DNA of 64,000 nucleotides from an uncultured Prevotellaceae bacterium (GCA_900321965.1 ONYA01000004.1:22972-86971), one strand, 5' to 3'. Positions 1 to 10,249 are shown, counted from the first letter of the stretch. Program-made: numbers and translations. Notes: generated from the letters alone by a model not told the origin.

Positions 1-529
1 CCTCGTCGAGGATAATCTGCTTCAGCTCGTCCAAGTCGGGACCCTGCATGGCAGCAGTATAACGGGCATGCAGTGCGTCGCGCTTCTCCTTGGCCTCTTT
101 CACGCGCTCGCTGGTTGCCAGGAACTGCTCCTCGTTGAAAGCATCCTTGAAACGCTTGCGGGCCTTCTCCACCTCTTTATTAATCTTTTCGTCGTACTTG
201 GCTATCTGGTCCTCTATCAGCACGTCGGCGCGGTAGCGCTTCTTCGAGTCGCGGTTGTCGATGAGGGGGTCGTTGAAAGCGTCAACGTGGCCGCTGGCCT
301 TCCATATCGTCGGGTGCATGAAGATGGCCGAGTCAATGCCAACGATGTTCTCGTGCAGCATCGTCATGGCCTTCCACCAGTACTGCTTAATGTTATTCTT
401 CAACTCTACGCCGTTCTGACCGTAGTCGTAGACGGCGCCTAAACCATCGTAAATCTCACTGGAGGGGAACACGAAACCGTACTCCTTGCAGTGACTCACG
501 ATCTTCTTAAATACATCTTCTTGTGCCAT
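1..529 (-). CDS. glyS: glycine--tRNA ligase, N-terminal part (gene runs off the window)
   Basis: Class II glycyl-tRNA synthetase charging tRNA-Gly in the cytoplasm. The reverse strand from the ATG at 529 reads [20 protein letters not shown], then [22 protein letters not shown], the N-terminal motif 1 region of the homodimeric (alpha-2) enzyme. An IWKASGHV stretch follows, also typical of this family. About 176 codons are inside the window and the 3' end lies beyond base 1. A TAnnTTTG box on the minus strand at 559-566 lies 30 bp upstream of the ATG, so the gene probably has its own promoter. The family assignment rests on recognising these motifs. The truncation is a window edge, not a mutation. 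Confidence 0.93.
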   Translation of the reverse strand, partial: MAQEDVFKKIVSHCKEYGFVFPSSEIYDGLGAVYDYGQNGVELKNNIKQYWWKAMTMLHENIVGIDSAIFMHPTIWKASGHVDAFNDPLIDNRDSKKRYRADVLIEDQIAKYDEKINKEVEKARKRFKDAFNEEQFLATSERVKEAKEKRDALHARYTAAMQGPDLDELKQIILDE

Positions 530-558
530 AAAATTGTTAAATTTGCAAATTCTGGGTG

Positions 559-566
559 CAAAGTTA
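559..566 (-). promoter_or_regulatory. TAnnTTTG promoter box for glyS
   Basis: The minus strand reads TAACTTTG, an exact match to the Bacteroidetes -7 consensus, 30 bp before the glyS ATG. Just upstream, at about 572-606, is an AT-rich heptamer array (attaaga repeated about four times). Confidence 0.7.
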
Positions 567-571
567 CATAT

Positions 572-606
572 TTAAATTAAGAATTAAGAATTAAGAATTA
601 ATAATT
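572..606. repeat. AT-rich heptamer tandem repeat
   Basis: About four degenerate copies of attaaga lie in the spacer between divergent glyS and tRNA-Val. It is one of many 7-bp arrays in the spacers of this window. Confidence 0.7.
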
Positions 607-627
607 AACAAAAAATTACGGAAAACA

Positions 628-659
628 TTTGGCTATTCGGAAAATATTAACTACTTTTG
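628..659 (+). promoter_or_regulatory. promoter for tRNA-Val(CAC)
   Basis: A -33 TTTG at 628-631 and a -7 box TACTTTTG at 652-659 are separated by 20 bp, matching the Bacteroidetes sigma-ABfr consensus. The tRNA begins 19 bp after the -7 box. Confidence 0.75.
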
Positions 660-677
660 CACCCGCTAACAAAAGAC

Positions 678-752
678 AGGGGCATAGCCCAGTTGGTTTA
701 GAGCGCTGCAGTCACATTGCAGAGGTCCCCGGTTCGAGCCCGGGTGTCCCTA
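678..752 (+). tRNA. tRNA-Val (anticodon CAC)
   Basis: A cloverleaf can be folded by eye. The acceptor strands 678-684 and 745-751 pair with one G-U, followed by discriminator A at 752. The anticodon stem 706-710/718-722 closes a loop GTCACAT with anticodon CAC. The T arm 728-744 carries TTCGAGC. The D stem is imperfect (GCCC against GAGC). No CCA is encoded. The anticodon is clear; the amino acid follows from the code. Confidence 0.85.
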
Positions 753-761
753 CTTAGCACG

Positions 762-790
762 GCAGGATACGGCAAGTATCCTGCTTTTTT
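762..790 (+). terminator. intrinsic terminator after tRNA-Val(CAC)
   Basis: A 9-bp stem (762-770 with 776-784) around a 5-nt loop is followed by six T residues. It separates the tRNA from parC. Confidence 0.85.
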
Positions 791-833
791 CGTTAAATAA
801 TGTATGTTTCGCCGTTTTATTCAGATTTTTTTG

Positions 834-841
834 TATTTTTG
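834..841 (+). promoter_or_regulatory. TAnnTTTG promoter box for parC
   Basis: TATTTTTG, with the parC ATG 24 bp downstream. No clear -33 TTTG is visible. Confidence 0.6.
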
Positions 842-864
842 CACGAAGAAATCTAAAACACGAT

Positions 865-3576
865 ATGGACGACGAAATAAAAGACGATATCAACGAAAGC
901 CCGGAAAGCCCGGAGAATCCGGAAGTCTCAGAGTCACACTCCGACTACAAACCCGTGAACCGGTTCGACGCTGCTGCGGTACACCACCTCAGCGGTATGT
1001 ACCAGAACTGGTTCCTCGACTATGCCTCATACGTTATACTGGAGCGTGCCGTGCCTAACATCGAGGACGGCTTCAAACCGGTGCAGCGCCGCATCATGCA
1101 CTCGATGAAGCGCATGGACGACGGCAGATATAATAAGGTGGCGAACATCGTGGGGCACACCATGCAGTTTCACCCTCACGGCGACGCCTCCATCGGCGAC
1201 GCCTTAGTGCAGTTAGGCCAGAAGGATCTGCTGATAGACACCCAGGGAAACTGGGGCAACATCCTAACGGGCGACCGCGCCGCCGCCCCCCGATACATCG
1301 AGGCCCGCCTGTCCAAGTTCGCCTTGGACACCGTCTTCAACCCGAAGACCACCGACTGGCAGCTCAGCTACGACGGCCGCAACAAGGAGCCCATCACCCT
1401 GCCCGTCAAGTATCCGCTGCTGCTGGCGCAGGGCGCCGAAGGCATCGCCGTGGGCCTCAGCTCAAAGATTTTGCCCCATAACTTCTGCGAGATCTGCGAC
1501 GCGGCCGTCAGCTACCTCCACGGCGAGGCATTCCAGCTATACCCCGACTTCCAGACGGGCGGTTCCATCGACGTCTCAAAATACAACGACGGCCAGCGCG
1601 GCGGCGTGCTGAAGGTGCGCGCCAAGATCGAGAAGATCGACCAGAAGACGCTCGTCATCCGCGAACTGCCGTACTCGAAGACCGTACCCACGCTCTGCGA
1701 AAGCATCACCAAGGCCATTGAGAAGGGAAAGATCAAGGCAAAACGTGTTGACGACCTGACCTCAGCCAACGTCGAGATTGTGATACACTTAGCCCCCGGC
1801 GTCTCGTCGGACAAGACGCTTGACGCGCTCTACGCCTTTACCGACTGCGAAATCAACATATCGCCCAACTGCTGCGTCATCAGCGACCAGAAGCCACAGT
1901 TCCTCACCATCAGCGACGTACTGCGCCACTCGGTAGACCGCACGAAAGACCTCATCCGCCAGGAGTTAGAGATTCGCAAGGGCGAACTGCAGGAGCAGCT
2001 GCATTTCTGCTCGTTGGAGAAGATATTCATCGAGGAGCGTATCTATAAGGACAAGAAGTTCGAACAGGCACCGAACGTCGACGCCGTCTGCGAGCATATC
2101 GACGAGCGGCTGACGCCCTACTACCCCACCCTCATCCGCGAGGTGACGAAGGACGACATCCTGCGACTCTTGGAAATCAAGATGCAGCGCATCCTGAAGT
2201 TCAATAAGGACAAGGCCGACGAGCTGATGGCACGTATCAAGGCCGAGATCGACGAGATAGACCGCGACCTGCAGAACCTGGTAGAGGTGACGGCGGCGTG
2301 GTTCCAGTTCCTCAAGGACAAATACGGCAAGGAACACCCGCGTCTGACGGAGATACGCAACTTCGACACCATCGAGGCCACGAAGGTGGCCGAGGCCAAC
2401 CAGAAGCTCTACATCAACCGTAACGACGGTTTCATCGGCACGGGTCTGAAGAAGGACGAGTACGTCTGCAACTGCTCCGACATCGACGATATCATCATCT
2501 TCTACCGCGACGGCAAGTTCAAGGTGGTCCGCGTGGCCGACAAGCTTTTTGTGGGCAAGAACATACTCCACCTGCAAGTATTTAAGAAGAATGATTCGCG
2601 TACCATATATAATGTAGTCTACCGCGACGGCAAGAAGGGCGCCTACTTCATCAAGCGCTTCAACGTCACCAGCATGACCCGCGACAAGGAGTACGACCTG
2701 ACGCAGGGAACACCTGGTTCTAAGATCATGTATTTCACGGCCAACCCCAACGGCGAGGCAGAGATTATCAAGGTGACACTCGACCCGAATCCGAAGCTCA
2801 AGAAGATATTCATCGAAAAGGACTTCTCAGAGGTGATGATCAAGGGACGCGCATCGAAGGGTAACCTCCTGACACGCAACCCAGTACACCGTATCGGTCT
2901 GAAGAGTCACGGCCACTCGACATTAGGCGGGCGCAAAGTGTGGTACGACCCCGATGTCAACCGTCTGAACTACGACGAGCACGGGCGACTGCTGGGCGAG
3001 TTCTTCGACGACGACCAGATTCTCGTCATCCTGCAGAACGGAGACTTCTACCTGACAAACTTCGACGTGAACAACCACTTCGAACAGGACATCCTGCGTA
3101 TCGAGAAATACGAACAGGACAAAGTGTGGAGCGCTGCCCTCTGGGACGCCGATAACCAAGGCTACCCGTATCTGAAACGCTTCTTGATGGAGGCCACAAA
3201 GCGCAAGCAGAACTTCGTAGGCGAGAATACGCTGTCGAAACTTATCCTGCTCACCGACGTGGTCTACCCGCGTCTGCAGATTGTCTACGGTGGTATCGAC
3301 GAGTTCCGGGGCTCAGAGGAGATCGATGTTGAGCAGTTCATCAGCGTCAAGGGCTTCAAAGCTAAAGGCAAGCGTCTGACAACCTACCAGATAGAGAGCA
3401 TCACCGAACTGGAGCCCACCCGCTTCCCAGAACCTCCGGAAGACTCTGAAGACTCAGAAGACCCAGAAGACTCAGAGAACTCCGACGACCTCGACCCCGA
3501 TGCCGGCAAGAGCGAGCAGCAGGTCATTGACGAAATAATCGGACAAACAAACCTCTTCACCGATGAAGACTTCTAA
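865..3576 (+). CDS. parC: DNA topoisomerase IV subunit A
   Basis: Type IIA topoisomerase A subunit, which breaks and rejoins DNA with ParE to decatenate chromosomes. The 903-residue protein has the breakage-reunion domain at about residues 35-480. The catalytic Tyr is about residue 144 in [11 protein letters not shown], and the QRRIMHSM helix and the HPHGDASI quinolone-resistance region precede it. The C-terminal beta-pinwheel part runs to about residue 860. The sequence fits the Bacteroidetes ParC/GyrA-like group better than GyrA; no full GyrA box is evident. Both ends are low-complexity and acidic: [10 protein letters not shown] near the N terminus and an ED/SED/PED repeat at about residues 855-880. 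The stop overlaps the start of the next ORF by 14 bp, so the genes are co-transcribed. Confidence 0.9.
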   Translation: MDDEIKDDINESPESPENPEVSESHSDYKPVNRFDAAAVHHLSGMYQNWFLDYASYVILERAVPNIEDGFKPVQRRIMHSMKRMDDGRYNKVANIVGHTMQFHPHGDASIGDALVQLGQKDLLIDTQGNWGNILTGDRAAAPRYIEARLSKFALDTVFNPKTTDWQLSYDGRNKEPITLPVKYPLLLAQGAEGIAVGLSSKILPHNFCEICDAAVSYLHGEAFQLYPDFQTGGSIDVSKYNDGQRGGVLKVRAKIEKIDQKTLVIRELPYSKTVPTLCESITKAIEKGKIKAKRVDDLTSANVEIVIHLAPGVSSDKTLDALYAFTDCEINISPNCCVISDQKPQFLTISDVLRHSVDRTKDLIRQELEIRKGELQEQLHFCSLEKIFIEERIYKDKKFEQAPNVDAVCEHIDERLTPYYPTLIREVTKDDILRLLEIKMQRILKFNKDKADELMARIKAEIDEIDRDLQNLVEVTAAWFQFLKDKYGKEHPRLTEIRNFDTIEATKVAEANQKLYINRNDGFIGTGLKKDEYVCNCSDIDDIIIFYRDGKFKVVRVADKLFVGKNILHLQVFKKNDSRTIYNVVYRDGKKGAYFIKRFNVTSMTRDKEYDLTQGTPGSKIMYFTANPNGEAEIIKVTLDPNPKLKKIFIEKDFSEVMIKGRASKGNLLTRNPVHRIGLKSHGHSTLGGRKVWYDPDVNRLNYDEHGRLLGEFFDDDQILVILQNGDFYLTNFDVNNHFEQDILRIEKYEQDKVWSAALWDADNQGYPYLKRFLMEATKRKQNFVGENTLSKLILLTDVVYPRLQIVYGGIDEFRGSEEIDVEQFISVKGFKAKGKRLTTYQIESITELEPTRFPEPPEDSEDSEDPEDSENSDDLDPDAGKSEQQVIDEIIGQTNLFTDEDF

Positions 3577-4357
3577 ACGTTTTTGGGCTATTGCCTTATG
3601 GCTATTGGCCGTTGGCATCACAGCCAAAGGTCAGACCGACGTATCGACAACCTACATGATAGGCGGCGGCTCGACAAACATCCTCGACACCTACCTGTCG
3701 CAAGAGAAATTCAGCGGAACAGGACTGTCCTTGCTGGCTGCCAGCGAACGGCAGAAGCCGGGCAGCCAATGGGCAACCATGCTACAGCATCAGCTGAACT
3801 TCACATCGGCAGAAGACCGCGTGGGGACGGTCAACGAGTTGCAGGGCGACTACAGTTTCTTCTTCGGACGCTACTACGGTCTGCGGATTAACCGTCTGAC
3901 GGTACAAGCTGGTGCAATGGCGGCCCTAAACCTGGGATTCATCTACAACACCAGCAACTCCAACAATCCGGCACAGGGACGGCTGTCGCTTAACATCATG
4001 CCATCGGCCATTGCCGCCTACCGCTTCCCGCTCTTCCACCTGCCATGGGCGGTACGCTACGAGCTGCAACTGCCGCTCATCGGCGTGATGTTCAGCCCCA
4101 ACTACGGACAGTCGTACTACGAGATATTCTCGCAGGGCAACTACGACCATAACATCGTGCCCACCACCTTTGTCTCGGCACCGAACTTCCGCCAACAGCT
4201 ATCAGTAGACTGTCAGGTAAGCCGCGGGCTCACCCTACGTCTCGGCTACCTCGGCGACTACCAGCAGGCACACGTCAACAACCTCAAGTCGCACATCTAC
4301 CACCACCGCGTGATGATTGGTTTCGTGCGCCACTTTACCATCAGCCCACGATTATGA
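3563..4357 (+). CDS. DUF3316-like outer-membrane protein
   Basis: This 264-residue protein has an N-terminal signal peptide (about residues 1-23, ending ITAKGQ). The remainder is rich in alternating aromatic/polar strands ending in a phenylalanine-containing C-terminal strand, as expected for a small outer-membrane beta barrel. The pattern resembles the Bacteroidales DUF3316 family, which has no assigned function. It starts inside the last codons of parC (14-bp overlap), and its last 4 bp overlap the following lipoprotein gene, so the three genes form a translationally coupled unit. A role in the envelope is inferred from the signal peptide and strand pattern only. Confidence 0.7.
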   Translation: MKTSKRFWAIALWLLAVGITAKGQTDVSTTYMIGGGSTNILDTYLSQEKFSGTGLSLLAASERQKPGSQWATMLQHQLNFTSAEDRVGTVNELQGDYSFFFGRYYGLRINRLTVQAGAMAALNLGFIYNTSNSNNPAQGRLSLNIMPSAIAAYRFPLFHLPWAVRYELQLPLIGVMFSPNYGQSYYEIFSQGNYDHNIVPTTFVSAPNFRQQLSVDCQVSRGLTLRLGYLGDYQQAHVNNLKSHIYHHRVMIGFVRHFTISPRL

Positions 4358-5370
4358 GAAAGAACATACTCTTATATCTTTGCCTTTTACTGTGCTCATG
4401 TCTCACCTCCAGTTGTGTCGACGAAGAGGAGTTCGCCAATACCCCGCAAGGCAACTTCGAGGCTCTGTGGAAAATCATTGACGAACACTACTGCTTCTTC
4501 GACTACAAACAACACGAATACGGACTGGACTGGCAGCAGGTACACGCTAAATATCAGGCACAGATCAACAGCCACATGACCAACGACCAGCTCTTTGAGG
4601 TCTTGGGCAATATGCTCGGCGAGCTCCGCGACGGACATGTCAACCTGACCGCCTCACACGACATGGCCCGCTACTGGCAATGGTACGAACTCCACCCCGC
4701 CAACTACAGCGACACACTGCAGCGACGGTATTTAGGCACCGACTATAAGATTGCTTCCGGTCTCTACTACAAAATTCTTGACGACAACATCGGCTACATC
4801 CGTTACGAGTCGTTCCAGCATGGCATCGGCAGCGGCAATCTCAGCGAGGTGCTCAACGACTTCATCCTCTGCCGTGGACTCATCATCGACATACGTAGCA
4901 ATGGTGGCGGCGACCTGACCAACGCGGAAAAGCTGGCTTCGCGATTCACCAACGAAAGAACGCTCGTGGGCTATATCCAGCACAAGACGGGAACAGGACA
5001 CAACGATTTCTCGGAGATGGAGCCACGCTATCTCGACCCCGCAGCCTCGCTGCGCTGGCAGAAGCCCGTCTGCGTGCTCACCAACCGCCATGTCTACTCG
5101 GCGGCCAACGAGTTCACAATGTATATGAAGGCCCTGCCTAACGTCAAGATTGTCGGCGACCACACGGGAGGCGGTGCCGGTATGCCTTTCAGTTCGTCGC
5201 TACCTAACGGCTGGGTAGTACGTTTCTCGGCAGTGCCGATGTACGACGCTCAGCGACAGACGACGGAGTTTGGCATAGCTCCTGACTACGAGGTAAGCCT
5301 GCGACAGGAGGACTTCCTGCGTGGCGAGGACACCATCATAGAGTATGCGAGAAAGCTACTGGCGAAATAA
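4354..5370 (+). CDS. S41-family peptidase lipoprotein
   Basis: This 338-residue secreted lipoprotein has a lipobox ending at Cys21 (LTSSC). Residues 30-115 form a helical N-terminal part similar to the tail-specific protease N-terminal domain. Residues 135-300 carry the C-terminal processing peptidase (S41) core: GYIRY, a [12 protein letters not shown] strand, the probable nucleophile Ser249 in VYSAANEF, and the GDHTGGG turn. The Ser-Lys arrangement of CtpA is not obvious, so it may be closer to tricorn-type S41 proteins. It is the last gene of the parC unit; a heptamer array and a tRNA promoter follow. The substrate is unknown. Confidence 0.82.
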   Translation: MRKNILLYLCLLLCSCLTSSCVDEEEFANTPQGNFEALWKIIDEHYCFFDYKQHEYGLDWQQVHAKYQAQINSHMTNDQLFEVLGNMLGELRDGHVNLTASHDMARYWQWYELHPANYSDTLQRRYLGTDYKIASGLYYKILDDNIGYIRYESFQHGIGSGNLSEVLNDFILCRGLIIDIRSNGGGDLTNAEKLASRFTNERTLVGYIQHKTGTGHNDFSEMEPRYLDPAASLRWQKPVCVLTNRHVYSAANEFTMYMKALPNVKIVGDHTGGGAGMPFSSSLPNGWVVRFSAVPMYDAQRQTTEFGIAPDYEVSLRQEDFLRGEDTIIEYARKLLAK

Positions 5371-5394
5371 CCGTTAATTAAAGTTAACCAATAG

Positions 5395-5428
5395 AAATTT
5401 CTCATTTCTCATTTCTCATTTCTCATTT
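5395..5428. repeat. (ctcattt)x4 heptamer array upstream of a tRNA promoter
   Basis: aaattt followed by four perfect ctcattt copies. The identical 34-bp block recurs at 40718-40751. In both places it stops 6-8 bp before a TACCTTTG promoter box and therefore occupies the -33 region. Confidence 0.9.
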
Positions 5429-5436
5429 ATTAGTAG

Positions 5437-5444
5437 TACCTTTG
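5437..5444 (+). promoter_or_regulatory. TAnnTTTG box for the tRNA-Leu/tRNA-Val pair
   Basis: TACCTTTG, 20 bp before the tRNA-Leu acceptor. The -33 position falls inside the heptamer array. Confidence 0.75.
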
Positions 5445-5464
5445 CACCCGCAAATCCCAATAGA

Positions 5465-5546
5465 GCGCCTGTGGCGGAATTGGTAGACGCGCTAGACTTA
5501 GGATCTAGTATCTCACGATGTGCAGGTTCGAGTCCTGTCAGGCGCA
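5465..5546 (+). tRNA. tRNA-Leu (anticodon TAG)
   Basis: The acceptor strands 5465-5471 and 5539-5545 pair fully, with discriminator A at 5546. The anticodon stem CTAGA/TCTAG encloses CTTAGGA (anticodon TAG). There is a long class II variable arm, as expected for leucine tRNA, and a TTCGAGT T-loop. No CCA is encoded. Confidence 0.95.
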
Positions 5547-5552
5547 CAAAAA

Positions 5553-5626
5553 GTCGGCATAGCTCAGCTGGTTAGAGTATCACCTTGACATGGTGGGGGT
5601 CCTTGGTTCGAATCCAAGTGTCGACA
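5553..5626 (+). tRNA. tRNA-Val (anticodon GAC)
   Basis: The acceptor strands 5553-5559 and 5619-5625 pair with one G-U. The D arm is GCTCAGCTGGTTAGAG, the anticodon loop TTGACAT (anticodon GAC) and the T-loop TTCGAAT. It lies 6 bp after tRNA-Leu, so the two are probably one transcript. Confidence 0.95.
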
Positions 5627-5633
5627 CAAAAAA

Positions 5634-5657
5634 GCAAGCCTTCGGGCTTGCTTTTTT
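5634..5657 (+). terminator. intrinsic terminator after the tRNA pair
   Basis: GCAAGCC-TTCG-GGCTTGC hairpin with A and T runs on both sides. It may act in both directions and would also end transcription of the convergent lipoprotein gene. Confidence 0.92.
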
Positions 5658-5702
5658 CTTTCTTTATTCTTTTTTCTTTAGGCCGCAGGCCGCTTTCCGC
5701 TT

Positions 5703-6182
5703 TCAGTCTTGCGTCGTCGACGTCGAGTAGCGGATAGAGACCGTCGGCGAATACGTATTCAACAGTATCAGCAGCACCGTTCCCTTCTCATTCTCGAAGG
5801 TTGCCTCCTTGTGCAGGTCGCCGTGCTTGCCCATATTCGGCCATCCGAACTCTTTTTGAAGCTCGTCGTGACGGGCTTGCCAGAGGTTCGAGGTAGAGTC
5901 GTTATAAGTGGCAACATAATTCTCAAGGATGTCCGTAATAGTATCATTCTGATGATAGACAGTCACCATGAAGTTGCGTGCCAACGTGTCAACTAACACA
6001 ATGTTAGTCTCACCGGTCTTGTGGGTATCCACGGCCAGATTCTGTATCTTGGCTAACAGCGAGTCGGCCATCTGCTTGGCCGACATACCCATCGACAAGC
6101 CACGATAGTTAAGATACTCACGCTCACCAGAGCAAGCGCACATCAAAAGAACAGCCATTGCGGCCAAAAGGATTTTTTTCAT
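5703..6182 (-). CDS. small lipoprotein of unknown function
   Basis: A 159-residue protein with a lipoprotein signal peptide (MKKILLAAMAVLLMCAC, lipidated Cys about residue 17). The mature part is mixed alpha/beta with no motif I recognise. The GLSMGMS segment after the anchor resembles short secreted Bacteroidales lipoproteins in which G-x-S-x-G-M/S-K leads a beta-lactamase-inhibitor-like fold, but this is only a resemblance. It lies 14 bp downstream of asd on the same strand and is probably co-transcribed. Confidence 0.65.
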   Translation of the reverse strand: MKKILLAAMAVLLMCACSGEREYLNYRGLSMGMSAKQMADSLLAKIQNLAVDTHKTGETNIVLVDTLARNFMVTVYHQNDTITDILENYVATYNDSTSNLWQARHDELQKEFGWPNMGKHGDLHKEATFENEKGTVLLILLNTYSPTVSIRYSTSTTQD

Positions 6183-6196
6183 TTTTCGATATTTCG

Positions 6197-7213
6197 TTAT
6201 TTCGATAATCCGTTATTCTGAATAAGCCACTCGCCAATCTGCACAGCGTTCAGGGCAGCACCCTTACGAATCTGGTCGCCAGAGAGCCAGAAGGTCAGAC
6301 CGTTCTCGTCAGAGAGGTCTTTACGCACACGTCCCACATAGACGTCATCCTTGCCGGCAGTATCCATCGGCATGGGGTATACCAGGTTGGCTGGGTCGTC
6401 AACAAGCGTACAGCCGGGTGCCTGGGCGATAGCCTGCTGGGCTTCCTCGACGCTGAGGGGACGCTCGGTCTCAATCCACACACTCTCGGAGTGGCTGCGC
6501 AACGAACTGACACGGACACACATGGCCGAGCACTTCGCATCGGTATGCATGATCTTCTGCGTCTCGTTGAACATCTTCATCTCCTCCTTCGTATAGCCGT
6601 TGGGCTGGAAGACGTCAATCTGCGGAATAACGTTATAGGCCAGCTGGTGCGGGAATTTCTTGATGGTCTTCACCTCGCCGGTCTCTACAATCTCCTTGTA
6701 CTGCTGCTGCAGTTCGGCCATAGCGGCGGCACCGGCACCAGAGGCACTCTGGTAAGAAGCGACATGGATGCGTTTGATATGGCTCAGCTGCTCTAACGGC
6801 TGGAGCACCACAACCATCATAATGGTCGTGCAGTTGGGGTTGGCGATGATACCACGGGGACGGTTCAGGGCGTCCTCGGCATTGCACTCGGGCACCACCA
6901 AGGGTACATCGGCGTCCATACGGAAAGCACTGGAGTTGTCGATCATCACTGCACCGTACTTCGTAATCGTCTCAGCAAACTCCTTTGACGTGCCGGCACC
7001 GGCCGACGTGAAAGCGATATCAATGTCCTTGAAATCGTCGTTGTGCTGCAACAGCTTCACGGTCAGCTCCTTGCCACGGAACGTGTACTTCGTACCGGCC
7101 GAGCGCTCAGAGCCAAACAACACCAGTTCGTCCATCGGGAAATTTCTCTCGTCAAGCAGGCGCAGGAACTCCTGGCCTACGGCGCCGCTTGCGCCAACAA
7201 TTGCTACTTTCAT
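6197..7213 (-). CDS. asd: aspartate-semialdehyde dehydrogenase
   Basis: NADPH-dependent reduction of aspartyl phosphate to aspartate semialdehyde, the branch point of lysine/diaminopimelate, threonine and methionine synthesis. The protein of 338 residues starts [17 protein letters not shown] with the NADP-binding GASGAVG turn. It carries the active-site Cys in [24 protein letters not shown] and the substrate-binding SYQSASGAG segment. I chose the ATG at 7213, because upstream in-frame ATGs would add residues before the Rossmann start and lie over the promoter box at 7247-7254. It is divergent from the antiporter gene. Confidence 0.95.
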   Translation of the reverse strand: MKVAIVGASGAVGQEFLRLLDERNFPMDELVLFGSERSAGTKYTFRGKELTVKLLQHNDDFKDIDIAFTSAGAGTSKEFAETITKYGAVMIDNSSAFRMDADVPLVVPECNAEDALNRPRGIIANPNCTTIMMVVVLQPLEQLSHIKRIHVASYQSASGAGAAAMAELQQQYKEIVETGEVKTIKKFPHQLAYNVIPQIDVFQPNGYTKEEMKMFNETQKIMHTDAKCSAMCVRVSSLRSHSESVWIETERPLSVEEAQQAIAQAPGCTLVDDPANLVYPMPMDTAGKDDVYVGRVRKDLSDENGLTFWLSGDQIRKGAALNAVQIGEWLIQNNGLSK

Positions 7214-7246
7214 TACTTTTTTCTTTAACATTGCACTTTTCGGCTG

Positions 7247-7254
7247 CAAAATTA
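7247..7254 (-). promoter_or_regulatory. TAnnTTTG box for asd
   Basis: The minus strand reads TAATTTTG, 33 bp before the chosen asd ATG. It is back to back with the antiporter box at 7298-7305. Confidence 0.7.
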
Positions 7255-7297
7255 CAAAAATTCCGTGTAATCCGTGTCATCCGTGCCAAAAAATTCG

Positions 7298-7305
7298 TAT
7301 CTTTG
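7298..7305 (+). promoter_or_regulatory. TAnnTTTG box for the antiporter operon
   Basis: TATCTTTG ends only 8 bp before the ATG at 7314. If transcription begins about 7 bp after the box, the mRNA would be leaderless or nearly so. Just upstream is a degenerate 9-bp repeat (ccgtgtaat/ccgtgtcat/ccgtgcc). Confidence 0.65.
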
Positions 7306-7313
7306 CACGCAGA

Positions 7314-9497
7314 ATGTCAACTTTGGCCGCATATTTCCCCATCACCGACCCCACGCTCATCTTCTTCGTGGTGTTGTTGATTATTTTGTTTGCCCCTATC
7401 ATCATGGGTAAACTCAGGATTCCGCATATCATCGGGATGGTGCTGGCAGGTGTGCTCATAGGACATTACGGACTGGACATTCTGGAACGCGACGACTCCT
7501 TCGAGCTGTTCGGACGCGTGGGACTGTATTACATCATGTTCCTCGCCGGACTGGAGATGGATGTCGAGGGCGTGAAGAAGAACGCCAGAGACTACATCGT
7601 CTTCGGACTGCTCACCTGTCTCGTCCCCTTAGGGCTCACCTACCTCATGGCCTCCTTCCTGCTGCACTACACACCGGCGGCCTCGTTCCTGTTAGGCTGT
7701 ATCATGGCGTCGAATACGCTCATCGCCTACCCTATCATCGGGCGATACGGCTTGCAACGGCACCACTCTGTCATGCTCTCCGTAGGCTCTTCCATGATCA
7801 GTCTCTTCATGGCACTGGTGATGATAGCAGCCCTGGCAGCCGTCTACGGAAAGGACGGTCTCAGCGGCACGTGGTTCTGGCCGCTCTTCGTGGGGAAGTT
7901 AGCTCTTTACATCGTCGCCATGCTCTGGATGATTCCCCGCCTGACGCGCTACTTCCTGCGACGCTACAGCGACTCGGTCATGCAGTTCATCTTCGTCCTT
8001 GCCGTCATGTTCCTCAACGCCGCCCTCACCGACTTCATCGGACTTGAGGGCATCTTCGGTGCCTTCTTCTCAGGTCTGATATTAAATAGGTATATTCCCC
8101 ATGTGTCACCACTGATGAACCGCATAGAGTTTATCGGTAACGCCCTCTTCATACCCTATTTTCTCATCGGCGTAGGAATGCTTATCAATGTGCGCACGCT
8201 GGCACAGGGGCCCTACGTTCTCTGGGTGATGCTGATGATTGCGTTCTTCGGCACCTTCGGCAAGGCTGTGGCCGCCTACCTGTCGAGCTTGCTCTTCCGT
8301 CTGCCGAAGGCCGACGGCCACATGATGTTCGGACTGACATCGGCACATGCTGCCGGAGCCATCGCAATGGTGATGGTGGGTATGAGGCTCGAAACGGCTC
8401 CCGGCGTCTTCCTTGTCAACGACGATATGCTCAACGGCGTGGTACTGATGATCCTCGTGACATGCGTCGTCTCCACATTAATGACGGAGCATGCCTCGCA
8501 ACAGATTGTCATCTCACAGAGAACCCATCAGTCCCACCCAGTCCCACCCAGTCCCACCCAGTCCCACCACAACACCCATCAGCCCCCCTACGACTCCACC
8601 GACCGTATCCTCATCTGCGTCAAATACCCTGAGATAGCCCCCCAGCTGCTCAGTCTGGCTCTTTTCGTACGTAATCGCCAGACGGACCAGCTGCCGATAG
8701 CTCTCAACGTGGTCTACGACGATGAACAGGCCAATGCCAACCGTGAACAGGGACTGCGGCTTCTTGAACAGCTGCAACGTCAGGCCAGTGCCTCCGAGGT
8801 ACGTCTGATGACACAGGTACGATTAGCCTCCAACATCGCCAACGGCATCAAGCACGCTTTCCGCGAGTCAGCCTGCACGGAGGTCATCATGGGTATGCAC
8901 GTCCACACCAACCAGAATGCCAAGTTCTGGGGCGACTTCATACAGAGTCTCTATAACGGTCTGAACCGCCAGATTATGCTCGTGCGCTTCGTACAACCGC
9001 TGAACACCCTGCGCCGCATACGTGTCGCCGTGCCCAGCCGCGCAGAGTTCGAACCGGGTTTCCACCGTTGGCTTGAACGTCTATGCCGCCTGGCCGGCGA
9101 GCTCGACTGTCGTATAGAGTTCCATGGACGCGAGGAGTCGCTGACACTCATCGATGAATATATCAACAGCCGTCACCACTCGGTACGCGCAGAATTCACC
9201 CGCATGGAGCACTGGAACGAGCTGCCACAGCTCGCTGCACATATCGCCGACGACCAGCTCTTCGTCGTTGTCACCGCCCGTAAGGGCACCATCTCCTACA
9301 AGAATGCCCTCGACCGTCTGCCCGACGAGCTACAGAAGTATTTCTCGGGCAAGAACCTCATGATCATCTTCCCCGACCAGTACGGTCACCAGAAGGAAGA
9401 CCGGATGTCGTTCACCGAGGCCCAGCACCATGAGGAGAACAGTATCTACGACACCATCCAGCGCTGGATACATTCACGCAAAAGCGCTAACGAATAA
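7314..9497 (+). CDS. CPA2-type monovalent cation/H+ antiporter with C-terminal UspA-like domain
   Basis: An integral inner-membrane Na+/H+ or K+/H+ exchanger of 727 residues. Residues about 15-395 contain roughly 12 hydrophobic segments with the Na_H_Exchanger pattern (AGLEMD, FFSGLIL, SAHAAGA). Residues about 425-727 form a soluble region resembling tandem UspA-like folds (ILICVKYPEIAPQLLSLALF, VVYDDEQ, IMLVRFVQPL). The linker at about residues 403-425 is encoded by decamer repeats (8531-8570) and is Pro/His/Ser rich. The reading frame stays open far upstream of 7314, but that extension is antisense to asd and lies before the promoter box, so I start at 7314. Confidence 0.85.
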   Translation: MSTLAAYFPITDPTLIFFVVLLIILFAPIIMGKLRIPHIIGMVLAGVLIGHYGLDILERDDSFELFGRVGLYYIMFLAGLEMDVEGVKKNARDYIVFGLLTCLVPLGLTYLMASFLLHYTPAASFLLGCIMASNTLIAYPIIGRYGLQRHHSVMLSVGSSMISLFMALVMIAALAAVYGKDGLSGTWFWPLFVGKLALYIVAMLWMIPRLTRYFLRRYSDSVMQFIFVLAVMFLNAALTDFIGLEGIFGAFFSGLILNRYIPHVSPLMNRIEFIGNALFIPYFLIGVGMLINVRTLAQGPYVLWVMLMIAFFGTFGKAVAAYLSSLLFRLPKADGHMMFGLTSAHAAGAIAMVMVGMRLETAPGVFLVNDDMLNGVVLMILVTCVVSTLMTEHASQQIVISQRTHQSHPVPPSPTQSHHNTHQPPYDSTDRILICVKYPEIAPQLLSLALFVRNRQTDQLPIALNVVYDDEQANANREQGLRLLEQLQRQASASEVRLMTQVRLASNIANGIKHAFRESACTEVIMGMHVHTNQNAKFWGDFIQSLYNGLNRQIMLVRFVQPLNTLRRIRVAVPSRAEFEPGFHRWLERLCRLAGELDCRIEFHGREESLTLIDEYINSRHHSVRAEFTRMEHWNELPQLAAHIADDQLFVVVTARKGTISYKNALDRLPDELQKYFSGKNLMIIFPDQYGHQKEDRMSFTEAQHHEENSIYDTIQRWIHSRKSANE
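8531..8590. repeat. decamer repeat inside the antiporter gene
   Basis: About four copies of gtcccaccca at 8531-8570, followed by a unique tail at 8568-8586 that is repeated almost exactly at 10228-10244 in the next gene. In frame, it encodes the linker between the membrane and cytoplasmic domains. Confidence 0.9.
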
Positions 9498-9517
9498 CGA
9501 ATAATGAATAGAGAATA

Positions 9518-10249
9518 ATGATAGACGTCAAAAACATCACCAAGAGCTTCGGCTCACTACAGGTCCTCAAAGGCATCGACCTCCACATCGACCGTGGCGA
9601 GGTCGTCAGCATCGTCGGTCCTTCCGGCGCCGGCAAGACCACCCTCCTGCAGATTATCGGCACCCTCGACCGCCCCGACAGCGGTTCGCTGTGCGTCGAC
9701 GGTGTCGACACCACCGCCCTTTCGCAAAAAGCCCTCGCCGACTTCCGCAACCGCCATCTCGGCTTCGTCTTCCAGTTCCACCAGCTGCTGCCGGAGTTCA
9801 CCGCTATCGAGAACATCATGATACCGGCCTATATTGCTGGCACCTCACAGAAGAAAGCCAAGGAGCGCGCCAAGGAACTGTTGCAGTTCATGCAGCTCAG
9901 CGACCGCGCCACCCACAAGCCCGCCGAACTCTCCGGCGGCGAGAAACAGCGCATTGCCGTGGCTCGTGCCCTGGTCAACAATCCTGCCGTCATCCTCGCC
10001 GACGAACCCTCCGGCTCACTCGACACGCAGAACAAGCAGGAGCTTCATAAACTCTTCTTCGATTTGCGTGACCAGTTCGGCCAGACTTTCGTCATTGTCA
10101 CCCACGACGAGCAGTTAGCCACCATCACCGACCGCACCATCCACCTCAAAGACGGAGCCATAGACCCCATTACCCCCATCCGCCCCATCCGCCCCACCCA
10201 ATCCCACAAGTCCCACCCAGTCCCACCACAACACCCATCAGCCCTATGA
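9518..10249 (+). CDS. LolD-type ABC transporter ATP-binding protein
   Basis: A 243-residue ATPase of the MacB/LolD group that usually powers lipoprotein release or macrolide export with a MacB/LolC-type permease. Walker A is [11 protein letters not shown] (about residues 33-43), the signature LSGGEKQR (about 138-145) and Walker [13 protein letters not shown] (about 159-170), with the H-loop TFVIVTHD. The last 25 residues ([20 protein letters not shown]...) are encoded by the decamer repeat and are not part of the fold. There is no adjacent permease, so its partner must lie elsewhere. The stop overlaps the next ATG by 4 bp. The name lolD is common for such proteins, but the function here is inferred. 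Confidence 0.88.
   Translation: MIDVKNITKSFGSLQVLKGIDLHIDRGEVVSIVGPSGAGKTTLLQIIGTLDRPDSGSLCVDGVDTTALSQKALADFRNRHLGFVFQFHQLLPEFTAIENIMIPAYIAGTSQKKAKERAKELLQFMQLSDRATHKPAELSGGEKQRIAVARALVNNPAVILADEPSGSLDTQNKQELHKLFFDLRDQFGQTFVIVTHDEQLATITDRTIHLKDGAIDPITPIRPIRPTQSHKSHPVPPQHPSAL
10167..10247. repeat. decamer repeat at the 3' end of the LolD-like gene
   Basis: Degenerate copies of the tcccaccnng / gccccatcc unit extend the reading frame to the start of the next gene. The shared tail with the array at 8531-8590 shows that they belong to one family. Confidence 0.8.

Noticed and set aside
6768-7313. 182-codon upstream extension of the antiporter
   Set aside because: Overlaps asd in antisense and precedes both promoter boxes.
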